A stretch of DNA of 36,547 nt, taken from contig WMKJ01000121.1 in the NCBI GenBank assembly GCA_009733715.1, forward strand, positions 1 to 36,547, given 5' to 3'. Source of the stretch: Herpomyces periplanetae (Eukaryota; Ascomycota; Laboulbeniomycetes; Herpomycetales; Herpomycetaceae). Positions 21,955-32,716 of the stretch are shown here, piece by piece. Position 1 is the first letter of the stretch. Each line of letters opens with the position of its first letter. The notes beneath the pieces were generated by a model. It saw nothing but the letters and a program-made list of their open reading frames with translations, did no database searches and was not told the DNA's origin. The position numbers and the translations under genes were made by a program.

Positions 21955-23944
21955 TCACTGAGTGCGAGTTACACGTCTAGCTTCGCGATCGAATCTTGTG
22001 GGCCTGGATGTCAAAGTGGTTGCATTAGTGGTTGTGTCGAGGTCGTAAGAACGGGGTTGAGGATTCAACCTTCTTGGTGAAGCTAAATCAAAGCCTGTTC
22101 TTGGATATGGGGCAAAGGGGCCGCTGACATTTTCAGATTGAAAGCCACGATGTCGTGCACCACGAGCTGATTGAGTGTGTTGATGCCACGCTGTGTTTGA
22201 TGGGGGGAACGAAGCCTCGGTTGCATTATTCAATGGCAAAGCGTGTGGGGCAGTGTTGGCTGGTGAAGACAAAGGATTAACATGGTCGTTGACTAAAAAG
22301 GGGAACGACTGTCGAACGGAAAATTCGGGCAGGCGTGGAAGGGGGGATACTGGAGTGAAATACGAATGGGTAGCTAAAACTTTTCTGCTATGTGGAATGT
22401 GAGAAGCATGAGACAATAATTCTGTGGACAGGGTAGGTAGTGAGTTGAATGCTGAGAAGGAAGATGGTTTATCCAAGGAATTTGCAGGCTTAAGAGGTTT
22501 GGTGGTATCAGTGCAAGAAAAATCATCTACGCTGCAGACGGAAAAATCACGAGATTTGGGTGAAACAATAGTGTCTGACGATTTAACGTGAGTCTGAATA
22601 GAAGAGTTTAGGAGATGAATTTAATGTAAGGAAATTCAAGCTAAGCAAGTATATAATTGAAAGATATACACTTACATTGAACAGTTTACAAGACTCGGAA
22701 ATATCGGATCTTGGGTTGATAATTTTCTTAGCGCTCAAGTGTGAAGCGGGTCGTAAGGGCAATTCTAATTCGGGGCCAATATCAAGTTGAGGTGGAGGTG
22801 GAGAAACTTGGTGAATGTCACCGGTAGCATTATCATCACTCTCATTTTTATGAAAAGAAATAGTTTGTGAGTTACTTGACTCTAGTATGGAGTTATTAGT
22901 AGCTGATTCAGGATACTCATCGACACTTGTGCCGTCGTATGTCGCGTAATAATTTGGTAGAGATTGATCGAGGGCTGTATATTTGACGGTGGAAGGTGGA
23001 GAGGGTGGATTTTTGACTATGTATAATTGTGTAGGATTTTCTGAGTGGGGTGAATCGTGAGGGATTTTTGTGGCATTATATGGTGAACCAGTGGACTGGG
23101 AAGGTGAAGCGAGTTTTTCGGAAGTTGACTGGGAGTTAGTTGTTGTGACAGGATTAGTAGGTATGTTGAGGAGATCAGATGATGACAATGACGATAATGC
23201 GGATGAGGATGGGGAATGTGGAGGAAGAGGAGATTGTGGGGAATGAGAAAACGTTTCTTCGAAATCAGGACATGTGGACCTGATGAGCTTAGGTGGAAGG
23301 TTTGACGCGGTAATTTTGGAATGGATGTTACATGCAGATGAGAAATCAGCAAGATCAAAGTCAGAACCTGATTCAGAGAGGAGTGCAGCAGAGTCCATAG
23401 TTTCACTACCCGAAGAAGAATTTGGGGCAACATTTGGTCGGGAGGTAGCTATAGTTGGATTATTGACTGTGTGAAGAGTTGAAGTGACGAGATTTGAAAT
23501 TTGAGATTGGGGAGGGTTAGTGGTAGAGTTATACGGGGAAGATATTAACATTTTTACAGGTTCAGCCACGGGATGGTGAGATTGACGTTCATGATCGAAA
23601 TGATCTTGGTGAAGGTAAGGGCAAACGGACACACTATGATGGCGTGAAGATGATGAGTTGTCAGTTGTTTCGGGTGAAACGTACATTATTCCTTCGGGGG
23701 TTAATCTGACGAAACGGTTAAGTAGACTTGCTTGATTGATATCGTAATAAGGATAAGCAGGTAAAGGATCAGGAGAATAGTTTGTTAGAATTGACATGGG
23801 GTAGGTGGGAGATATGTGGGAAGAAGAAGGGTAAAAGGAAGAAAGGGAAGCTTCAAGGACCATTTCTCGAGCAGCCATTCGCCGTAAAGTGAAGTCTAGA
23901 TCAGCGAGGGAAACGCTGATTGTTGACGAAGGGATTCTGAGCAT
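21955..23944 (-). CDS. Ser/Pro-rich fungal protein of unknown function
   Basis: Two exons, 23944-22676 and 22593-21955, are joined by an 82-nt intron (donor GTAAGT, branch-like CTAAAC, acceptor TTCAG) that removes in-frame stops and gives 635 residues. I do not recognise the family. The N-terminus looks conserved: ISVSLADLDFTLRRMAARE followed by the helical MVLEASLSSF. A second ordered-looking block is SLLNRFVRLTPEGIMYVSPE at about residues 73-92. The rest is Ser/Pro/Asn-rich and probably disordered. The C-terminus is basic (RPTRFDREARRVTRTQ). There is no signal peptide, membrane segment or enzyme motif. The context CCAAAATGC at 23944 is a good fungal start. The upstream 1.7 kb is strongly pyrimidine-rich on the sense strand. 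Confidence 0.7.
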
Positions 23945-25196
23945 TTTGGAACGAGTAAAGCCGAACTGTGACAGATGAAAAGTGAAAGAGTAAGAAATTG
24001 GGAAGATAGACGGATGAAATAGTAAAGGTTAAATATTTTGAAGAGTTTGGATGATGGTGACAGATGTGGGGAAGAAGAGGAATACAGAATGGAGGATGAT
24101 AGAGATGAAGGAGAGATTAAAGTAATGAGGATGAATGAAGGGAAGTTTAAAGAGATCATGGTACACTTAAATAGAATGGAAAAAAGGATAAGCGAAATAT
24201 ATTAACGCACTAAATTACAAAGAAAATATGATAAAATGGAAGGAAGTTATTTACATTTAGTAGGCACACGGGTTACTGGTTGGTGAGAACTGGATTGGGA
24301 AGGAGGAAAAGGAATTTAAGTGAATGGTAACTGCCCATTTGGCGTAGAATGAGACAAGAATCTTTGGAGAAGGAAGGTGCGTTGGGGAGGGTGTGAATGG
24401 ACGAATTGGATGTGCTGAAGGTAATGGAGTAAAATTGGTGTGTTGGGGGCGGGGGTAAATTGGTAGAGGGGTATGATAATATGTGAATGTACGTGGGGAG
24501 GGATTATAGGATGAATTGGGATATTCTAGGGAAAGTGAAAAAGTAGATGATGATGTAAGTGGAGAAGGGTAGGAAGTTTGAAGAGACATTAAATTAGGTT
24601 GGAATGTGCCAAAAAAAGATGAGTAGGGTAGAAAAGGAATTGTTAAGGTAAGGAGAGGTAAAGTAAGGTAAGATAAGGTAAGATGAGCGGGAGAGGGAAC
24701 ATTAATAGAAAAGGGCGGTGTATGTATAGTAAAAAGTGAGGGGTTTGAGGGAAGGAGAAGAGAGCAAGGGAAATACATGAATGATGATAGCAGTGAAGTT
24801 GAGGGTAGTATAATATGTTTGAAAGGTCGATGTGAGGAAAAAATGAGTAAGAAGATGATTAGTCTGATGGTAGAATAAGTGATACAAATGGGATGATTAG
24901 CAAGCCGAATGGGGTAGATAGAATTGGGCAGGTTGGCATGGTTAATACGAATATTGCTTGGATGGAAGAGATGGTTGTTAGGGAACAATGAAGGTTTAGA
25001 GAAGGAGAAACGATGGAGGAGATGTATATATAATTTGGGCATTAGGATGAAGCGAAAATGAAGGGATTCTATGGGACAAGGGGTGTAGAGAGTAGGGGAA
25101 TGTAAAGTGTAGACAAGGACATGACAGAATAAGGAATCGGAAATGGATTAAGGTAAGGGAAGAGTAAAACATAAGAGAAGGAGAGTTAGTGGGCAG

Positions 25197-25216
25197 GTGA
25201 GTGAGTGAGTGAGTGA
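25197..25216. repeat. (GTGA)n microsatellite
   Basis: About five tandem GTGA tetramers within the purine-rich arm of the divergent intergenic region. Confidence 0.9.
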
Positions 25217-26839
25217 TTGTGATGAGGGTATACATGTGTACATTTGAATGTATAGTTATAAGAGAGGAATGGGTGAGTAGGATGTGTTGGAGGAAGGATC
25301 AAGATGGATGAGGAAGTTTGATAGAGTTGATTCAGTTAAGCAAAGGGAGAAAAAAAAGTTTCGGCTACACACTTGAACGATTAAGTAGAAAGAAGGAAGG
25401 GGAAAGAAGTATGAAATAAAACGGCTAATTTTAAACAAGTCGATTATTTCATCAGAGAAAAAGTTTACAAAAAAGAAGCATGGGAGAAAGAACAAAGGCA
25501 AGAGGAAATGAAGGGAAAGTAGAGAGAAACGAATGGAAAGGGATTCTTGGCATGGAAGGCAAGAGACAATGGGTAAAATTTAGGCGGGCAAATAAAAGTT
25601 GAAAGTAGGATAATATAAAATGTGTTGGTTTGTAGCAGTGTGGTAGCGTAGAAAAATGCATCCAACAATTTGCCATGCTTGTGTGCAGCAAAATTTGCAG
25701 CTCGCTTTTCCCCCTCCCTTCACCCCGGCCAACCCACCGGATTCCCGTTATATAATTCACGTATCATGTGATGAAGTATGGGGTGAATAAATGGTAGCGA
25801 CAGCGACATGAAAAGTGTGACTACCGTTGTAGCAAGGGCTCGCTTAAACATGGTTCATCGTTTTCATGGTACAGCCAATCATGATTTTATATTAGTAGGA
25901 TGATCATAAAGGCTTCTCTACATCCACAAGCTAAGAATTTAACTGGTTTAATTAGCGCCACGCAGACAATGCTGATGCTGGCGTGAGATGGTTTGGCGCA
26001 TGTTTGCATTAATATAGTCTAAAGAGTAGAGGAAATTTCCTACACATACACACACGGAATTTTGACTCTTGTATATAAAATCATTTATGTTTCACATTCT
26101 GTTACGTTTTCCATTTGTACGGCTCAAGCGCTACAATCCTTTGCCGCGCAGTAAGAAAACGGCAGTTAGATTGGTCATGAGTTTAGTTCTACAAACATTA
26201 ATTCTTTTCATTAGTATACACGCACTCTTACTCACACCTGCATCCGCATCCGCACCCGTACTCACCACCCTCTCCCTCGCTTTCCGCGAAAAATGCAAAC
26301 TAGCCATTCCCTGCACTTCTCGCCCACCTTCGCCCATACTAATCACGTGCACCCTCCTATTTTTATTTGCGAGTGATCGTGGACGTGAGGGCTGTTTCGT
26401 TGACGTTGGCGTTGGCGTTTGCATCTTTCTGCTTCTTCGGGTAGATTTTGTGCGTATGCACTTTTGATCAATAACTTAGCTTTATTGCCTTTTTATAGTT
26501 GTGTACTGCTGTATCTCCTGGTGCAGCGAAGCGCGACCCAATGCACCGCGGCACGACACGACACGTCGCGACGCAACTCGTTTCTACAGAATTTTTTTTT
26601 CCCGCCATATATTGCCTCCTCGTACCTATCCTAATACTCTGTTGCTCTTCCATTCCTTTTAATTTTCCCTCGCCCTCGCCCTCACCCTCATCCTCCTCTT
26701 TCTTTCTTCTCTCCCCCTTCTTCCATCTTCCTTCTTGCCTCTCACCCACCCTTCTCTCTCCTCTCTCCTCTCCCCTCTTCCCTCTCCTTATTCTCTCCCG
26801 CTCCCGTTCCCTCCCTAACCTCCACTTCCTTCCTCACCT

Positions 26840-26845
26840 CACGTG
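26840..26845. promoter_or_regulatory. CACGTG motif (within TCACGTGA) upstream of PDK1
   Basis: The eight-base palindrome TCACGTGA is an extended E-box favoured by Cbf1/TFE-type bHLH factors. It lies about 800 bp before the PDK1 start, at the edge of the pyrimidine-rich arm. Confidence 0.35.
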
Positions 26846-27574
26846 ATCCTCGTCCGGTCGATCTCGGTGTTTCCACTTAATCCGATTCCTGGCCGAGATC
26901 CGTTCTTTTCCCTCAAACTTTTCCACCATTTTCCAAAAATTTTTATCATCAAATCTTCCCATCTCAATCGTCTTTATCCCTCAAAATGCTGGTCTAACCT
27001 CACTTTCTCAATTATCATAAAATTTATTTGTTATCTTTCCCCTAACTTTTTCCCCTCTTCTATTCTTCTTCCTTCTACCTGTATTATCCATACCCATTCG
27101 CCGTCTACTTCGTTTGCTCCTACTTCTTAACTCTTTCTTTCTCGTGATTCTTCCATATTTCTACTCATTCTTGATTCGTTTATTCCACCCATCCCTTTCA
27201 ATTTTACGCTTTACACGTATATAATTTTCTTCTATAAACCTTTTTCCTTTTCCCCCCATCTCTCTAAACGCTCGCGCATCAAAGCCGCAGCGTAATTTTT
27301 CCTTCCCCTCACACTCTCCCATATCCTCACACTCTTCCTTCCCCCCGTTTTTCTCGAATTCCTACTGCCTTACACCACTACGTCGTTTGCTCTTTGATTC
27401 GGTTTTCTTACCTTATAACCTGAATTTTTTCCTTCCCGTCTTTTTTAATAGTTGTCTCTTACTTGCTCGTTCCTCTCTTTGTCATTTCCCCATCTACTTC
27501 TTACGATTGAACTCTTTTTTCCACCTTCTTCCTTCCCCCTTCTCCGGCTCCCTCTCCTTTTATACACACGCCTC

Positions 27575-27654
27575 ATGCTTTCATGATTCTCTTTTCCTAC
27601 CTTACTTCGCCGACTTGGCTTTTAAATTTTCATTGTTATCATCATGTCCGATAA
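27575..27654 (+). promoter_or_regulatory. Stacked uORFs, the second overlapping the PDK1 start codon
   Basis: ATG at 27575 encodes only MLS, with its TGA at 27584-27586. That stop overlaps the next ATG at 27583 (ATGA). The second uORF runs 24 codons including the stop and ends at 27654, 11 nt past the first base of the PDK1 ATG (27644) and in another frame. ATGs are rare in the CT-rich leader just before this, so scanning ribosomes would probably meet these first. Confidence 0.55.
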
Positions 27655-30600
27655 TTTGATCGGACCTAACCTAAGTAGTCTGGATAATTCATCCAACTCC
27701 TTTGACTCCCGTCAAACAACTTCCAAGAGCACTGAGTTTTGCTTCCCTAACTTTCCTACTGAATCTGCTCTAGTTGAATCATTCCGTGATGATCTTTCCT
27801 CCCTAAGCTCAAGCTTTCCATGTATTACTGGTTCGTTATTAGCTGACGAAGGTACTTCGGTAGCCTTACCTTCGTTAACAGACTCCGCGGACTCTACTCA
27901 CACAAAACCTTGTGGTTCCCGATCATTACTTCCTCCTTGTGTTTCCCACGGTCAAACTTCCCATGCTCTAGCATCGCCAACAAATCCTGAAATTCCCTCA
28001 GTACTATCATCGGATGATTTACCTCCACCTACACCTGCACTCGCTCCTCCACCTGCACCACAACCACTACCACCCCCCCCTCCCCCTCCCCCTCTACCTC
28101 CTTCATCATCCCAGTCAATTTCTGTGGCGGATGCTCGACTCTCGATGTTAACTCCCAATACTAAAGTGATGTCAAGTTCACCCCCGGCTAAACCTCTTTC
28201 AGACTCTACGAATTCCCTTTGTAGTAATCTTACTTCAACGCAGTCAGTTACTCGACCATCCTCAGCAATTTATTATCATCAAAACGTGTCATCCAGCTCA
28301 ACGTCATCCAGTTTAGCTAATTACCGTTATCGCAATGACGCTTACGCTACCGTACGCTCTACCACCTCGCAATCATCACCATCATCCCGCTTAGTTTCTC
28401 TTTTAGCAATTCCCTCCGTTCCTGCTCGTGAATCAAGTCGTATGATTCGAGGATGTTTTCGCTTTACTAACCCTTCATCTTCTTCACCTCCCACAAGTAC
28501 AGCCGCTGGTGGATCTAGTATTGCCAGTGTTGGTAGTGCCAGTGGAGTTTCATCATGTTACCCAACAGGCGATGGATCCCAAGCAAGGGTAAATATGTCT
28601 AAGCACACCACTAAATTCATTCAAAACGTAATAGCTGCTGGGCCATCTGGTTCATCGGATACATTATTAGTTCACAATTATGACACGTCAGGAAACTGTA
28701 CGGCGACTCCGAGTTCGAAAGCTTGGATTGATAAAAGTTCAATTTGTCCTACACCTAAATCAGGGGGGGGGGAATCTCGAATTGTTAAAAAGGGTGTAAA
28801 GGATTTTAACTTTGGACGAACCCTGGGCGAAGGATCCTACAGTACAGTGGTAGCAGCAACAGATCGTCAAACTCTGAGGGAGTACGCCATTAAGATCTTG
28901 GACAAACGACACATTATCAAGGAGAAAAAGGTCAAATATGTCAATATTGAAAAGGATACGTTAAATCGATTAACTGAGCACCCCGGAATTGTTCGACTTT
29001 ATTATACATTTCAGGATGAATTATCCCTTTACTTTGTCCTTGACTTAGCAAGCGGAGGAGAGTTACTCGGTGTATTAAAAAAATTGGGGTCTTTTAGTCT
29101 AGAATGTACACAATTCTATGGAGCTCAAATCCTCGAGGCTATTTCTTACATGCATACACGTGGAGTAATACATCGGGATTTGAAGCCTGAGAACGTTCTA
29201 CTTGATTCTCAAATGCACATTAAAATTACCGACTTTGGTACGGCCAAATTGCTTGAAAATCGGCCTTTGCGTACTCTGAATAATTCTGGTCCTCTGACGG
29301 TCGATGATGTGACTAGTTCAATACCCGGTAGTGGTGTGGGAGGAAATGCTGCTGTTGGTCTAGCCGGACATAATGATGCAGATAGAGCTAATTCATTCGT
29401 CGGAACAGCTGAATATGTTAGCCCTGAGTTACTGACAAACAAAAGTGCGTGTAAAGCCAGTGATTTATGGGCATTTGGTTGTATTATATTTCAACTATTC
29501 TCTGGCCGGCCTCCGTTTAAAGCTTCAAATGAATATCAAACTTTTCAAAAAATCGTTGGTCTGGATTATCAATTTCCTGATTCATTTCCCCCCGTTGCTA
29601 GAGACCTCGTTGAGAGGTTATTAGTTCCCGATCCCGGTAAAAGATTACCACTTGATCACATTAAGAATCATGAATTTTTTGATGGAGTAACATGGGGACA
29701 AGGGTTATGGAATCAAAGACCACCTCCCTTGAAACCTTTTTGTCCACCGGCTGAACGAATTAGGTTAAATTCTCCGTCTCCTGTCATAAGAGGTGGTACT
29801 GGTACTAGTACCAGCGCTGGCGCTTGCACTGGAACTGGACCGTCGTTAACATCATCTTGCCTTCCTACGGCTACAATAGCTTCTTCATCAATTGCTGCTG
29901 CTTTAGCTCTGCCATCATCGTCAAGTAGATCTCCAGCTAGACATATTACCGAATTACCTCCGCCCACCCAATTAGATATTGAGTGGTCTCCTGTATTAAC
30001 TCGTGCTGATGAACGGATATTAAAGTTGGGTAACCTTTTAGTTACCATGACCCCTGCTCAGCACCCTACTGGTAGTAGTGGTGTAATCAGTGGTTTTAAA
30101 TCTCGTGATTATTCAGAAACTTCATGGAAAATCGCCCGATTTTTTGGTAATATTGGCATTAAGAAGCGTCAAAGGTTGGTCATGATAACGTCGGGTGCAC
30201 GTATCGTGATAACTGCTGCAGGTGGTGAAGAAAAAAAGTCCAAAATGGAAGTTTCTTTGCTTGAACCCGGAGTTTCTTGGAGATCATTCAAAGATTCCAA
30301 AGATTTCACTGCCTGGTGTGTTGATACGGTAAGGAGAGATGGTTTTTTTCTTTACGCTATTTTATATCTTCTTCTCTTGCTAACTTGTTCACCTTTTCCT
30401 CCTACTAAAGCGTGATAAACGTCTCATATTTGAGGACTCAAAATCCGTGGTTTCTGACCCACTTGGTTCGTTACTTTCAACTCAGGAATGGCTTGACGTA
30501 TTAAATCACGCTAGGGACATTGCACTATCTCAAAAGATGGCCAGTATTCTTCCTACGGACTTTGCATTTGTCGACGTCTCCGGCGCAATTCATCCTTCTT

Positions 30601-30791
30601 CTGCCGATAAATCAAGTGGTTCTCGTTCTGACGGTAATAATTCTACTCGTCATCTTCGTAAACATGTCGGCACTAGTTCTCCCAACTCTCGTGATAGTGA
30701 AACAAATCCAAATAAATCTTCATCCGCTTCCCGAGGTTTGAAAAGATTTAGTAAACGTCAGTCCAAATCCGGTTTAGCTGCTGTTTTCTAA
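27644..30791 (+). CDS. PDK1/Pkh-type AGC-kinase kinase with C-terminal PH domain
   Basis: Two exons, 27644-30328 and 30411-30791 (82-nt intron, donor GTAAGG, branch GCTAAC, acceptor AAAG), give 1021 residues. Residues 1-385 are Ser/Pro-rich with a poly-Pro run. The kinase domain is about 387-680: glycine loop GEGSYSTV, K417, HRDLKPEN (D512), DFG at 530, and the PDK1 signature ANSFVGTAEYVSPELL with the activation-loop Ser at 584. Between DFG and that Ser lie 54 residues, against 18 in human PDK1, so the loop carries a Gly/Asn-rich insert; yeast Pkh kinases also have an insert there. A PH-like domain (about 790-937) is completed across the intron (WCVDT then RDKRLIFED). The family phosphorylates AGC kinases (Ypk, Pkc, Sch9) at the membrane in sphingolipid and cell-wall signalling. 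Upstream in-frame TAA at 27623 makes this the first ATG. Confidence 0.94.
28763..28772 (+). repeat. G10 homopolymer inside the PDK1 coding sequence
   Basis: Ten consecutive G bases encode Gly-Gly-Gly and the first base of Glu (residues about 374-377), about 10 residues before the kinase domain. Such a run is prone to slippage in replication and in sequencing. The frame is intact as given. Confidence 0.95.
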
Positions 30792-31939
30792 TTTTTCTAC
30801 TTGAACATCATCTCTCTATTTTTCTCGTTTTACCTTCGACCGTTCCATCATGCTTCCATTACCTTCAATGCCCTGCTACTCACTTGATCATTTGTCTTGT
30901 CTGGTTGATTCACTATTCCTTGTTCCATCCTCTTCCCCATCATATGATGCAATCTCGACTCACTTAAACTTTCAATTTCATATTATGATACTCTAGTTTT
31001 ACCTCCAATTTAATCCCTTTGCATGCTTCTTATCCTACCAATTCCCTGTCGCTCCATTATTCTAAACTTCTTCAACTGTATGGCATGCCGTGCCCTTTAG
31101 CTCTTTTAAAGTTATTTCCTCTCTTCCTATAAACTTTCTTGCCTCCATTTATCTACAGTTTTTGATCTTATACTTCTTTGATGGTATGTTTTTTTTTTTA
31201 CTTTTATCAACTCCAATCGCTAATCTATACAAATTCTTACGATGCATTTGTAACTCCAGGCTGATGAACTTATCCACCAAATTTATGATCTCAAGCTACA
31301 CACTTAAACTATTACCCACGTTCCCCTCTTCCGTCGTATAGCGTTGCAAATTGGAATTTTTATTGCCTTTTTCTCTCTACCGCATTATGCCTTTTCTCTT
31401 GTGCGATATATTCTCATATTCGTCTCACTTAATGTGGCCTTCTGAATCCTTAAACTACACCTCTTACCTACCCATTATTCGCTAAATTAAAGGCTAGCTA
31501 ACCTTTTATCTACTTATCCCTTTTCTCTAGTCAAGAATAATTTTATCTGATTAATCTTTTAGAGTGTTAGATTTAATTAAACCGGTCATGTAAAATAAAT
31601 TATCATGTCCCGTTTAACTCGGTGCGATTTATCTTCGGAAGTTGATGTTATTGCTTATCGTTAATAGTGTCATATATACATACTTCTAAAGGCCATCATA
31701 CCATTATGCATTTCAAACTATTTGTGCTTTCCACTACTCTTGTCATTCCTGTACCCTATACGAATCTTTCCACCATAGTTTGGAATTACATACCCTGGGG
31801 GCCGGTTGAGGATTTAAGCTATTCATCAAGATAACATCTACGAACATTCTAGGTAGCCTTGATATTTTCATGTCAAAACTACTGTTACCATCTGTTTGCA
31901 CATGGAGGCACGTTGAAGGGCGAGCGTCGCCATTCTCTA
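30792..31939. other. Convergent intergenic region downstream of PDK1
   Basis: It lies between the PDK1 stop and the stop of the minus-strand secreted-protein gene. It is T- and C-rich on the plus strand to about 31560, including a T run at about 31188-31199, and should hold the 3' UTRs. The ORFs at 31090-31341 and 31743-31946 show no recognisable content, though the latter overlaps a frame that could extend the secreted-protein gene. Confidence 0.45.
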
Positions 31940-32716
31940 TTAACAAACGTCGTTACTGTCACTGTCGCAGGTAACGCTGTAGTTACATCTGGATTTGGCT
32001 CCGTCGAATGGAATGTCGTTCAGATTTGAATTGTCCTTAATCCACAGTTTAACCCTGTGACATAGTCCGTTTACTACAGAGGTTTCGTAAAACAAATAGT
32101 TACCTGAATACGGTGCAACGCAGTGTACTAATCCTCTTCTCATTGCCGTGAGAAGATAGACTGAATGGGTGGACCTTGTAAAAAGTCTGTTATCCAGCAA
32201 AAGTGGTGTTGATGGAGGTTCAATAAGTCTATCATTCGTGCGAAGGTACCCCGATTCACTATCAACCACCACATAACTAACTACTAAAGTCAGCATTTTG
32301 CAACTTCAAGTTTTGCTACGAACATCTGTGCTGAGCATAAAACATTTCATTTGTCGAAGTCCACAGTAATCCATTTTCATCGAGGTTGAAAGTATCGCTG
32401 GTGAAATTGTCAAGTTGTTCCCTTTGTTAGAGACTCTTTTCATGTAGAATTCTGCATATTCAACTTATTAATCAATTTACCTGTATTCAGAATCGTTACG
32501 ATGTTGAAAAGAAATTCCAAGTAACCCATGAGGCAATATTGTGATACGATACAGTCTTCCTTTAGTAAACCCATTAAATATTTCGGGAAATTCTGCAAAA
32601 AGATTTCCCCCGATCGTCTCACCAAACCCTTTGACACATCGCGAAAGTATTAAACAACAAACAATAAAATTCCAAAATGTTAACATGTTGATAACCCGTT
32701 GCGAAGATGCTTTCAT
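31940..32716 (-). CDS. Predicted small secreted protein, three exons
   Basis: Exon 1 (32716-32481) encodes a signal peptide: basic start MKASSQR, hydrophobic core MLTFWNFIVCCLIL, and a likely cleavage after VKG. Intron 1 (83 nt, donor GTAAAT, branch CTCTAAC, acceptor CACCAG) matches the size of other introns in the window. Exon 2 (32397-32320) reads DTFNLDENGLLWTS. Intron 2 (61 nt, donor GTAGCA, branch GCTGAC, acceptor GATAG) is less certain. Exon 3 (32258-31940) continues ESGYLRTND and GNYLFYETSVVNGLCHRV. The product has 210 residues with several cysteines and no membrane segment after the signal. I do not recognise the family; a cell-wall or effector-like role is inference. The 3' end is uncertain: another frame there reads TTALPATVTVTTF, typical of fungal secreted Ser/Thr-rich tails, so a missed intron or a frame change is possible. 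Confidence 0.5.

Larger units (their letters stand above)
23945..27643. promoter_or_regulatory. 3.7-kb divergent intergenic region with mirrored pyrimidine-rich arms
   Basis: From 23945 to about 25680 the plus strand is purine-rich (GGAAGG, GTAAGG and AGGAGA runs), so the 23944 gene has a CT-rich sense upstream. From about 26590 to 27640 the plus strand is pyrimidine-rich, giving PDK1 the same. The middle (25690-26590) is mixed, with GC-richer islands around 26200-26570 and CACGTG at 26344-26349 and 26840-26845. Simple repeats include GTGA units (25197-25216) and GTAAG-like units (24640-24685). ORFs here are composition-driven. The region probably holds both promoters and long leaders. Confidence 0.6.

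Noticed and set aside
24257-25042. 261-aa minus-strand ORF, Ser/Pro/Leu/Phe-rich
   Set aside because: Its composition follows directly from the purine-rich plus strand; it has no conserved block and several overlapping ORFs in other frames look the same.
26069-26467. 132-aa plus-strand ORF with a hydrophobic, signal-like stretch and a few cysteines
   Set aside because: It starts at a TTG, lies between two long CT/GA-skewed arms, overlaps an opposite ORF of equal quality and shows no family resemblance.
26499-27659. Several plus-strand ORFs in the CT-rich region before PDK1
   Set aside because: They are low-complexity Ser/Leu/Phe/Pro readings of a pyrimidine tract with no domain; they are better explained as leader sequence.
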